Positions 30,846-40,863 of a DNA stretch of 64,000 nt are shown piece by piece. The position numbers and the translations under genes were made by a program. The stretch's first letter is position 1. Each line of letters begins with the position of its first letter. The notes under the pieces are model-generated. The model was not told the DNA's origin. It searched no databases and saw only the letters and a program-made list of their open reading frames with translations. The stretch comes from Beta vulgaris subsp. vulgaris (lineage: Eukaryota > Streptophyta > Magnoliopsida > Caryophyllales > Amaranthaceae), in the NCBI RefSeq assembly GCF_026745355.1, contig NC_079210.1, positions 16,662,922 to 16,726,921 of the forward strand. Reading direction: 5' to 3'.

Positions 30846-33788
30846 GACTACCCCCTTAAAAGAAGTTTCGTCCTCGAAACTTGAAGCAAGCAAGTAAGAG
30901 GTAAAGCAAGTAATTAACATATAGCAAAAAATTTCTATTAAAGTAGGTTGGCTTATTTAATAACTCATAAAATAAGTAAAAATTCGGTCAAAAATAGCGT
31001 TTTAAGTTAAAAGCGCGAAACTCTATCGCATTCTACCCCCCTTAAAAGGAGCTACGTCCCCGTAACTCGCTAAGGCTTAAAAGTTGACTTAAAATTATTT
31101 ACCAACTTTGTAATGCAAACGATGATATAAAAATCGTTGCTGGAAATGTAATAGTAAAATCACTAGAGAGATAAAACTTTCAAAAATATCTTTTTAACTT
31201 TGAAAATATTAACCTCTATTTCATGGTATTAGAAATAATTGCCTTCAATAGTATATCAACATAATAAAGAAACTATTTGAATACGTACAAAAGATAGTTT
31301 ATGACAAACTATAAAGTTTATACAATTTGAGTAGGAAAATTTTCCAAATCAAGAATTACATATTAATACTAAAGACAAGTTTGTAGGAAAACTATTTGAG
31401 CAAATACTAATATATTATCAAAATGCTATAATATAGTGAGAACAAAAGAAATTTATAAAGTAAGCTTTACTCAAAAATACAATATTCAAACAACTATTTC
31501 CTTTTGTTTGTAAAATGCATTTCCTTTCTCCTCAAAATTTTATCAGATTCATATAACTCATGAAGGTCCCACAATGAATATCATAAAAAAATTACCCCTG
31601 ATCCTACTTTATTGCAAATCAAAATGAAATCAATTTATCATTATTTACAAGCAAAACTTGTTAGTATATATATACTAACATAACATATACTTGAAGAAAA
31701 ATAGACTTCGTTACTTAGGTCCTCAAAACTAAAACTCGTCAAAATTCATCTTCAAACTTTTCTTAAAGTACCATAATTAATACTCTCACAAAATAAACAA
31801 TAGTCGACTACGACTTGAGATAGTAAATAAACAATCTTTTCCTGAAAATTCATACAATCTTCATTTCAATAAAATTAATTCCTTCACATAATATAAACTC
31901 AATGCTTAAATCCATAATATAAAATTACGACTATTCTTCCCAAAATCAAACCTTGATTGACTAGTTTCATCCCTTTTTCTCTTTTATTAAGCTCCAAATT
32001 TCCCAAAAGAATATATTTCTTCTATTATTAGAGTCACTTATTTATTTCAATAAGTGATATATTCAATCCTTATGATCACTCTATCTTTCATACTACCAAA
32101 ACAACAACTATACACCATCATTCAAGCAAAAGTTTAAGACTACTCCCAAAAATAATACTCCTCTTGACACTCAATGATCCCCAAAATCAACTTAGAATAC
32201 ATTTGGGGAATTCTAGTATCTTTTTTTTTTGAAAGGGGGAATTCTAGTATCTTACTTCACCTTTGAAAACAAAAATGATCTAAAGGAATCTGCTAAAGTT
32301 TCAAATATGGTCTTACTTCGTACTTTCTTTAACTTGCTTAACTATAACAATCATAACTCCTTAAAATATTTGCGATTCAGCATAGGGGAAAATTCCTTAA
32401 CTAAATCAAAGTTCAAGTATGTTATCATAATATAAGGTCCTCATAATATTCCATATTTTGTCACCTTTCAAAGGTTATCTCTACATCATTGCTAAGACGG
32501 TGTTGACTATATCTATAAACAAAATATATATCTTATCTAAATCTTAATAATTCCTCCAAGCTGATATAACCCATTGACCTCCTACTTGTTTCCAAAAATA
32601 ATGAAATTTCTCTTCCTTACTCATGTCACTAAACATTAAAGATCATCCAACTACATAAAACTTCAAATGACTAATTTCACAATTCTTAGCACATAACATA
32701 ATGTATTGCCTTCTTCACTCCTACTAAAAAAAATAACTAATAAACTTCTTTCCTTCAAAGGAATAAACCAGAATAGTCTTCACCTTTAATGGATCTCAAA
32801 TAGTCAACTTGGCTTACTTTGAACTCATAGGTTCTCCTAACACTTATAAATACACAGAAATAAACATACTGATGCTTTACACAATGTATATAAATCACTT
32901 TATGAATTAGATCACATGCATACATGTCACATAAGACATTAAATAACCAAGTTCATCTCATAGAAAATATACATGCAAAAAAAAATATCGTAAGAGATAG
33001 TAATCTCACAACTTGCAAGTAGCTTCTTAATAACATGTCATGAAAGACAAAATAATAACTCAATTCTTATAATAAACAATAAACTCTTTCTTTTGCTTAT
33101 GAAAAATACGAAGATTTTTCATATTAACTTGACAATAAGTCAAACTTCCTTAAAACATATTCAAAATAATCATATTACCAATAGAATAATAAACACTAAA
33201 CAAAAAAATCAATAAAGTTTCAGCTTTATAATTCGAATAAATATATATAGATTTATAAGATAAATAAGAATTGCATGTTGAAATAATAGCCAAAATTAAA
33301 ATAACATTTGAACTATAATTTCAAATGAATCGAAAAAATATTTGAAATTCTTATATAAAAAAAAATTTGTTTGATATTCTTGAAAAATACATATATATAT
33401 ATGTATGTATGTATATGACAAAAGAGTTGTTTATTTGAGTACTAGGCTTAGTGTATGAATAATTAGTCGAGTGAGTTCCCAAGAAAGAGAGGTGCAGCAC
33501 AAACAGCCAACTTAAGTACCAAATCTTTCCCTAGCCAGAACTTTCCTCAGAAAAATAAATCCACATATCTATTCCATTCTTCAAATTATAAATCAGAAAA
33601 TATTTATACCTCAAAAAAAAAAATATTTGCTTAAAAAGAAAGAAGGATTTTTTCACATACTATCAAATGTCAAAAAAAAATGCAAATAGAATGCAAAACT
33701 CTATCTTATATTCCCTTCCTAGATCTACCCATACTCTCATTGACTATTTATTTTATTTTCAAAAAGAACCTGAAAAATGATACCACTT
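30846..33788 (-). other. Non-coding internal domain of the Tekay-type derivative
   Basis: Very AT-rich and without a supported gene; the short frame at 32229-32435 has no domain. Two blocks at the 3' edge (30848-30885 'cttaaaagaagtttcgtcc' and 31030-31070 'cttaaaaggagctacgtcc') recur at 61505-61540 and 61780-61820 beside the LTR of the Tekay element. A TATA/ATGTATGTAT microsatellite lies at 33393-33416. Confidence 0.7.
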
Positions 33789-35427
33789 TGTAACACCCCC
33801 AAATTTCCCTTTTTTGGAAAAATTATTTTAATATAAAACTCCTTGAGAAACTTGAGAGTATTACTGCCACGTGATAACGTTAAAGGCTTTAATACTAACT
33901 ACTAACTGAACTTTAAACTAATGCAGCGGAAATAACTTAAATAACTTCTCTTTATTAATATAAACTTTATTGTACAACTATATAACAATGGAATAAAGAA
34001 AATAAAATAACAACTCCTTGACTAATTATGATTCCTCACTAGCTCCCCCATATGAAGTATGCTGTAAAATATGCTCGCCAAACTATGGTCATCACATGGA
34101 CAAAGCCATAAAACAAAACAAACAAAAGCGTGTCAGTAAAAATACTGAGTACATGTATATGCGGAATATTAAACACTTTATTTAATTAAACTTTTGAAAA
34201 TTTAATTTCAAAAAAACCTTTTGGTCTTGAAATACTTGTATAATATAAAGTATATAACCTTTAATAAAAATCCTTTTTCCTTGCCTAGGTACCTTGCCTA
34301 AAGTGTGCACACCCCCAAGTTTAGTATTCCTTACTGAGTCTATTACGAGGGATTACTACCTTGTCCACATGACTTATACAAAAAGTACATCGGTAAATAA
34401 TATAATGGCTACCGTTCTTGCTAATAAATAACAAGCCATTGCCTCTTTATAATTGTGATCATAAAAGATCATATATCTAATAAAAATCCTTCTGAAATAA
34501 TCCTCCTTTAAAAAGAATAATAATTCTTAAAACTTAGCCATATAAAGGCATAAATAAAATAACTTGCTCAAGGGTTAACCTTTGAAAAATAATAGTAGTT
34601 CAAAAACACTCCTTTTTAAATATTTAAACATGAATCAAAAGATCAAACTCCTTCTAAAATATTTGAATATAAATTCAAAGATCAAACTTTATAAATATAT
34701 TAAACGAAAGACATAATTCAAAGTTCATAAATAAAATTTGTAAACATTCAAACATGTTAATAAACAGATGCAGTTACAATAAAACTCATAAAACATGTAT
34801 TACAATCCAAAATATTTTCCTAAAAAATATGATACTACACTTACAAAATAATTATTAAATATCTACAAATACACGCACCTTGAAAATTAATAATACTAGG
34901 GGAAGAGAAAAGGTAGGCTAAGAGGAAAAGAGAGTTAAAACTTGAGAAAAGAGATGTATTTCTCAAATTTGGTGTGAAAAATATGATGAGTGGAGACCCC
35001 TATTTATACTAGTTGGAAAAGTAGAATCGGAATATGAATAGGAAACCAAAAGATAAATATAGAGAAAAGGATAAACTAATCTAGCTAAGATATAACTAAT
35101 ATTTACGCTTATCCAACTAAGATTAGGAAAAGATATAAAATATCTCAGAATACATATGTATATAAGGTAAAATAATTAAAAAATATTAGCAAAAGGAAGC
35201 AAAAACCAAAACTAACCAAACCTTCGTAAAAACCAAAACTTCATGAAACAACCGCATGAGATGCGTGGCCGGAATTTTTTCTTTTTCTTTTTATAAATCT
35301 TTTTTTTCTTTTTGTAAAATCTTAATTTTATTCTTCTTTTCTAAACCTTTTTAGATTCTCTTCAAAACATTTTTAATTTTATTTTGAACCAAAATATTTG
35401 GGTTTTAACACTAGTAAACTTAGGCTC

Positions 35428-35642
35428 TGTTGAAGTAAATATTAAGAAAGCAAAGCAATGGTGAAAAAAATAAAAACAACAGACTACTTCAATAATTTCA
35501 CTCTAATAAAATCCAATACAAAGAAGATATAAATAGTAACATCATGCTAAGTAACTAACTCCTATTCTTAAGCCTAATATACCCACTAACTTAGCAAACT
35601 AACCCACTAACCCACTAACCCACGTTTGAATCATTTCCAACA
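35428..35642 (-). repeat. TRIM LTR, first copy
   Basis: 215 bp. Identical or nearly so to the copies at 36263 and 37116. It contains the short repeat 'ctaacccactaacccac' near its right end. Confidence 0.9.
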
Positions 35643-36262
35643 CTCCCCTTTGATTCAAACTCTCATGCCACAGCTTCTTCAATGATTTCATATTGCCATG
35701 AAATTTAACTACCACGAACACACTACCACGAACACGCTACCATACAACGACGAACTTCGACTTGAACTCGACCACAAACACCACCATGAACTTACAACCT
35801 CGACATGAACACGGCTTCATCTCGACACCAAACAAAATATTGCACACGCAATCACAACACTTGACTCTTGCATAATCAAGACCTCTTCGACTTTCTTACG
35901 ACCATGATGAACTCGCTTCACGCGTTTATAACCACCACGACCTCGACCCTCTTCATACGGCGATCACTACACCTCGACCATAACCACGACCACGACCATC
36001 TCTACCTCGACCATGACAATGACCACTTGCATATTCACGATCTCGACAATCCAATAAACAGGAATCCATCGACACATTAAACAAACAAAAAACACCCATT
36101 TCTTTTCTGCTTAAACATAACAAAACACTCTCTAAAAAATTTCACCCAAACTTCGAACTACAGACGACATTTTTTTTTTTTTTTAACAACCCACACACAA
36201 ACCACGACAACTTATTTGATCTGTTTTTGTCTCAGGATCAAAACCATCGGCTCTTGATACCA

Positions 36263-36477
36263 TGTTGAAGTAAATATTAAGAAAGCAAAGCAATGGTGAA
36301 AAAAATAAAAACAACAGACTACTTCAATAATTTCACTCTAATAAAATCCAATACAAAGAAGATATAAATAGTAACATCATGCTAAGTAACTAACTCCTAT
36401 TCTTAAGCCTAATATACCCACTAACTTAGCAAACTAACCCACTAACCCACTAACCCACGTTTGAATCATTTCCAACA
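36263..36477 (-). repeat. TRIM LTR, middle copy
   Basis: 215 bp, shared by the two adjoining internal domains. Its presence shows a tandem rather than a nested structure, since no target duplication surrounds it. Confidence 0.9.
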
Positions 36478-36571
36478 CTCCCCTTTGATTCAAACTCTCA
36501 TGCCACAGCTTCTTCAATGATTTCATATTGCCATGAAATTTAACTACCACGAACACACTACCACGAACACG

Positions 36572-36960
36572 CTACCATACAACGACGAACTTCGACTTGA
36601 ACTCGACCACAAACACCACCATGAACTTACAACCTCGACATGAACACGGCTTCATCTCGACACCAAAACAAAATATTGCACACGCAATCACAACACTTGA
36701 CTCTTGCATAATCAAGACCTCTTCGACTTTCTTACGACCATGATGAACTCGCTTCACGCGTTTATAACCACCACGACCTCGACCCTCTTCATACGGCGAT
36801 CACTACCACCTCGACCATAACCACGACCACGACCATCTCTACCTCGACCATGACAATGACCACTTGCATATTCACGATCTCGACAATCCAATAAACAGGA
36901 ATCCATCGACACATTAAACAAACAAAAAACACCCATTTCTTTTCTGCTTAAACATAACAA
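36572..36960 (-). CDS. Gag-like remnant in the TRIM internal domain
   Basis: Two overlapping minus-strand frames, 36960-36754 and 36757-36572, cover the second internal domain. The upstream one contains 'GHCHGRGRDGRGRGYGRGG', an RG-rich stretch like that preceding the zinc knuckle in copia gag proteins, and the downstream one has a Cys pattern 'CSCRGCKF'. The equivalent stretch in the first internal domain is broken by a one-base difference near 35970. It could be a remnant of copia gag from which the TRIM derived, or chance open frame in GA/CT-biased sequence. A working product is unlikely. Confidence 0.3.
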
Positions 36961-37004
36961 AACACTCTCTAAAAAATTTCACCCAAACTTCGAACTACAG
37001 ACGA

Positions 37005-37040
<36 letters not shown>

Positions 37041-37115
37041 AACCCACACACAAACCACGACAACTTATTTGATCTGTTTTTGTCTCAGGATCAAAACCAT
37101 CGGCTCTTGATACCA

Positions 37116-37329
37116 TGTTGAAGTAAATATTAAGAAAGCAAAGCAATGGTGAAAAAAAAAAAACAACAGACTACTTCAATAATTTCACTCTAATAAAATC
37201 CAATACAAAGAAGATATAAATAGTAACATCATGCTAAGTAACTAACTCCTATTCTTAAGCCTAATATACCCACTAACTTAGCAAACTAACCCACTAACCC
37301 ACTAACCCACGTTTGAATCATTTCCAACA
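37116..37329 (-). repeat. TRIM LTR, third copy (5' LTR)
   Basis: 214 bp, one A-run shorter than the other copies. On the minus strand this is the 5' end. The T-run just left of it in the internal part (37009-37036) is longer than in the first internal domain. Confidence 0.9.
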
Positions 37330-37513
37330 GGCTCAACATCTATTTGGACTACAATTTATTTTTAAATACCCATAAACTTTTTTATAAAAGCCTTTTTAAA
37401 AAAAAAAATTAGTAAATAACAAGTCTTTTTCGTAAATAAAACCTTTTTAAAACTAATTTTTTTCTAAAAATATAAATGTTAACTTACTAAAAAATACAAT
37501 GTATTTCAAGCAC

Positions 37514-38384
37514 CACCAACGAAAAAAGTTACAGCTAGCATCGCTAGTTTGTGGCGGCGAGAGCAGGAGGCAGCTCTTGTGATAGGGGACGAAAAACAGG
37601 AAAACCCTAGTCGCCGTTTAAATTGATGGTGTTTCTTGTTCTCCTGTACCCTTCATCTTGTAAAAATGTCAGATATAATTTTTTCTGCAATAATTAAGCA
37701 ATAATCTTCACCCAAAAAAACAACAAAATCTCATCTTCGGAGTTCGAATAATGTAGAGAGAGATGTGGGGAAGTCGAGAGCGGAGCGAACAAAGGTGGAG
37801 ATTAGAGCGGAGTGGAGGAGGGAGGTTGATGTTCGGTGCTGGGAGAGGTGAGGAGATGAGCGAAATAGTTGGAAACGCGATTTGGTGTTCGGTTTGCTGG
37901 GAAAGATGATGAGAGTTAAGGAGAGTTAAGGAGAGTTGAGAAAAAGGAGAAGTAAGAGTGAGTTCAGTGATGGGCCTTTTAAAGAGCGCTAAGAGTAACG
38001 CGATTTGGGACTTAACATATGTGTCAGGTGGACCCTAAAGACCGACGCATTTGATCTTTTGCATCGCACACCTTAGTAAAATGTGATGCAAATAGGAGTG
38101 TTTAGATGCGCATTATCTCAACTCATGTGTGTCGAATCTCATAAGCACGCGATGTAAATTCTGGGATCCAACTATTTGCACCACACCTCTAGCCCATCCA
38201 ACGCAAATCTCAGTCATCATTTGCGTCACGTTCTCTTCACCTTGCGACGTAAATTATCCTGCCATTCATATGCTGTGATTATTTGCATCGCATATTGGCT
38301 GGTATCCGATGCAAATCGGCTTCACCTGGGCATTTGCATCAGATCCTCATACATACGACGCATATAATCATTTGTCTACTAGTG
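37514..38384. other. Right arm of the split CACTA element
   Basis: A GC-richer interior (37520-37990, purine-rich plus strand) followed by the right subterminal repeats (38020-38375) with GACGCATTTG, TTTGCGTCAC and similar, and the terminal CTACTAGTG. No transposase fragment was recognised. Short frames such as 38176-38367 consist of the repeats. Confidence 0.75.
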
Positions 38385-39329
38385 AAATATAAGAAATATT
38401 AAAGTTTGCAAATGAATCCACTAGCTTAGCGTACAAATAATTAGGTGCAATTTTCGCTTTCCCAAATGCCTAGATGCTCCTCTTCCCCAACTCAACACTT
38501 TCCCACCTGCCCACAATTTAAAAACAAAAGAAAAGTTAAAAATTTAAAAATCTTACAAATATATTGAGAAAAATATTGAAAGATAGGATTCTTTCTGCAC
38601 GTGAAGTGAGAGCAATGACATGGGCACCGCCACAAGAGAGGGGAGAGATTTGGCCAAATGAGGAGAGAGAACTTGAATGGTTGATGAGGATTTAAGGGGT
38701 GTGCTCATCTTCATAAAAAGTAATCCTTGGAAGCCGACGAGAACCGACGACTCAAGGCGGCCAATGTCGATCGACGCTGACCGACGATAAGAACTGAGAG
38801 AGATAGAGAGTGAGAGAGTGAAAGCAATGTTTGAGTTTGAGAGAGAGATTGAAAGGAAACTGCCATTTAGGATTTGTCTTGATTTTTCAGTTAAAAAGCA
38901 AATGTAGCATTTTTATTATGTGGCTCTACCATTACTAATGTGTTGCCTATATTTATCAGGCAGATGCAATAAGTACTTTCCGATTATATTTGGAACAATT
39001 CTAATGTGTAGCGTATAACTAATATCGGAAGCATATCACCTGACGCGTCACCGGTTACATCAGTGGTGACACAATAGCTTTTTGCATCACTGGTTATATT
39101 AGAGGAGACGCAATAGCCGCCCCCTACCGCATCAAACTTATAATATAACCTGACACGAAAACTTTACGCGTCGCCTATTATGTTAGAGGGGACGCGATAG
39201 GCCATTTCATAATTTTTCCAACCATATCGCATCTAACTTTATACATAAATGTGACACGTTAGCTTTATGTGTCATACATTTCATAGAGGCGACAAGAGGC
39301 ATGTTGTGTTAGGTGTTTTTGTAGTAATG
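38385..39329. mobile_element. Possible right end of another CACTA-like element
   Basis: From about 38930 there are repeated motifs on GACGCGTCAC / GACGCAATAG / GTGACACG, and the stretch ends GTGTTTTTGTAGTAATG at 39329, which reads CATTACTACAAAAA on the other strand, close to a CACTA terminus. I found no matching left end. The piece before it (38388-38900) is unremarkable. It may be an old truncated CACTA element. Confidence 0.35.
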
Positions 39330-39333
39330 CCTT

Positions 39334-40240
39334 ATGCAGGGGTTACTTTAAATTAACGATGGAGTTACTTTATACTTTAATAGCAGTTATCTTCAGTAGG
39401 GTAACTTTATATATATAATGTGGTTACTTAATATTGATCGTGGATTATTCTAAGTTTTGTGCAGGAGTTACTTTACACTTATGCAGGGGTTACTGTTGTG
39501 TAACTTTATATTTTGTGCAGTGTTTACTTTTTCATTTTTTGGAGGGTTGATTTATACTTATCAAGGATTTACTTTAGAGTTTATACAAGGCCTTGATTTA
39601 CACTTATGTAGGGGTTACTTTAGATTAATAATGAAGTTACTTTATACTTCAGTAGCAGTTACCTTAGATTTATGCAAGGGTTGCTCTCATATTAATTATA
39701 AGGTGGTTACTTAATATTTATGCAGTGATTACTTTACACTTATGTAAGGGTTATTGTTGTTGTATGTTGAGAATTATTGTATATTTTTTGGAAGGAGTAA
39801 CTTTTTCATTTATTATAGGGTTACTTTATATATATCCAGGGCTCACTTTGGAGTTTATACAAAGCCTTAATTTACACTTAAACAGGGATTAGTTTTGATT
39901 TATGATGGAGTTACTTTATACTTTAGTAGCAGTTACCTTAGATTTATGCAAGGGGTTACTTTTATATTAATTATAGGTGGTTACTTAATATTTATGCAGG
40001 GATTACTTTACACTTACGTAAGGGTTATTGTTGTTGTATGTTGGGAATTATTTTATATTTTTTGGAAGGAGTAACTTTTTCATTTATTATATGGTTACTT
40101 TATATATATCCAGGGCTCACTTTGCAGTTTATACAAGGCCTCAATTTGCACTTAAGCAAGGGTTAGTTTTGATTTATGATGGAGTTATTTTATACTTTAG
40201 TAGGAGTTACCTTAGATTTATGCAGGGGTCACTTATTTAT
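39334..40240. repeat. 274-bp tandem repeat array built of GTTACTTTA-type subunits
   Basis: Identical points 'ttatacaaggcc' (39581), 'ttatacaaagcc' (39855) and 'ttatacaaggcc' (40129) are 274 bp apart twice in succession. Within each unit a 20-30 bp word around 'gggttactttatactt' recurs about ten times. About 3.3 units are present; the leftmost is most divergent. Open frames here (39457-39714, 40028-40282) are repeat-driven. Confidence 0.85.
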
Positions 40241-40863
40241 GTTCGAGAAAGTTTCAAAAAAGAAAATGATACATGTTTATAAGAATTTATCGATAATATC
40301 ATCTTCATGTTGATGTTTTTCATGATATTTCAGACTAAGATGTTGCAATGAATCTTTGATTTGTTTGATTCAGATGGATCATATTGATTCTTGAGATTCA
40401 CGAGATCTGAAGAAAATTGTGTTTAAATCGTCCAATGATTCGTTAGATTGTTTTAAATTATCTGGTGTTAATATTGATTTTGAATTTGCTAGTTTCAACA
40501 TTGATATTGATCAAGAGAAGATTAGGTTTAGGGTTTTGAGAGAGAGAGAAAGCAATAAGCATCGAGGAGCGAGGAAAGAAGTAAAGAGTGAGAACAAATG
40601 ATGGAGCGAGGAGCTATAGTGACACACGTAAAACGGATTCTGTTATATTTAACACGCAGCTTCGTTTGTTTTTCAGTGATGCGCATGGCTGCAATATTTC
40701 GTTTTAGTGTGGTGTGTTCCACAAAACACGCGTTGCAAAAGAAAGAAGAAAAAAAGAGATCAGAGAGAGAAAAAGCCTTTGGGCTGCGTTATTTCGCTAG
40801 GACTTGGGCTTTGTTATATCACTAGCACTCGGGCTCCGTTATTCAGTTGGGCTATGTTATTTT
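40241..40863. other. Stretch between the satellite and the solo LTR
   Basis: Small overlapping frames (for example 40419-40601) have no domain. There is a purine-rich piece near 40535-40600. It ends with ATTTT (40859-40863), the probable target duplication of the solo LTR. Confidence 0.4.

Larger units (their letters stand above)
35428..37329 (-). mobile_element. TRIM array: three LTRs and two internal domains
   Basis: Three nearly identical LTRs of about 215 bp, TGTTGAAG...CCAACA, alternate with internal parts 35643-36262 and 36478-37115. One perfect duplication GGCTC (35423-35427 and 37330-37334) flanks the whole array, so it is a single insertion event or later unequal recombination. On the minus strand TGGTATCAAGAGCC adjoins the LTRs as methionine-tRNA primer site, and GAATCAAAGGGGAG as polypurine tract. 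Such short LTRs and sub-kilobase internal parts define terminal-repeat retrotransposons in miniature. Tandem LTR-int-LTR-int-LTR forms are known but uncommon. Confidence 0.9.
29005..37508 (-). mobile_element. Coding-less Tekay-type LTR retrotransposon derivative
   Basis: Both ends start TGTAACACCCCC, and the perfect duplication AGCAC lies at 29000-29004 and 37509-37513. LTRs are 29005-30845 (1,841 bp) and 33789-37508, the latter enlarged by the TRIM array 35428-37329 to 3,720 bp, that is about 1,818 bp without it. Read on the minus strand, TGGTATCATTTTC lies just inside the right LTR as primer site, and the purine-rich complement of 30848-30862 adjoins the left LTR. The 2.94-kb internal part has no ORF with a known domain. 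LTR start and internal edge resemble those of the Tekay element at 58938-64000, but LTR bodies differ in length. Confidence 0.85.
33789..37508 (-). repeat. 5' LTR of the coding-less Tekay-type element, split by a TRIM
   Basis: Homologous to 29005-30845 over 33789-35427 and 37335-37508. The break occurs within 'cttaggctc', where the TRIM array is bounded by its own GGCTC duplication. The primer site adjoins the left end at about 33771-33786 on the minus strand. Confidence 0.85.
19998..38384. mobile_element. Non-autonomous CACTA transposon split by nested insertions
   Basis: The left end starts CACTAGTACA and the right end closes ...CTACTAGTG, which reads CACTAGTAGA on the other strand. Flanking triplets are AAA on both sides (19995-19997, 38385-38387), the 3-bp duplication expected for CACTA (En/Spm) elements. 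Both ends carry many subterminal motifs built on TTTGCGTCGCA and its complement (20015-20390 and about 38020-38375). After subtracting the insertions at 20555-21710, 21742-28801 and 29005-37508, only about 1.65 kb of its own sequence remains, with no TNPA/TNPD transposase. It was mobilised in trans and is the oldest layer of this nest. Confidence 0.85.

Noticed and set aside
29882..32435. Short Lys/Asn/Ile-rich frames in 29.8-32.5 kb
   Set aside because: Chance open frames in extremely AT-rich LTR and internal sequence.
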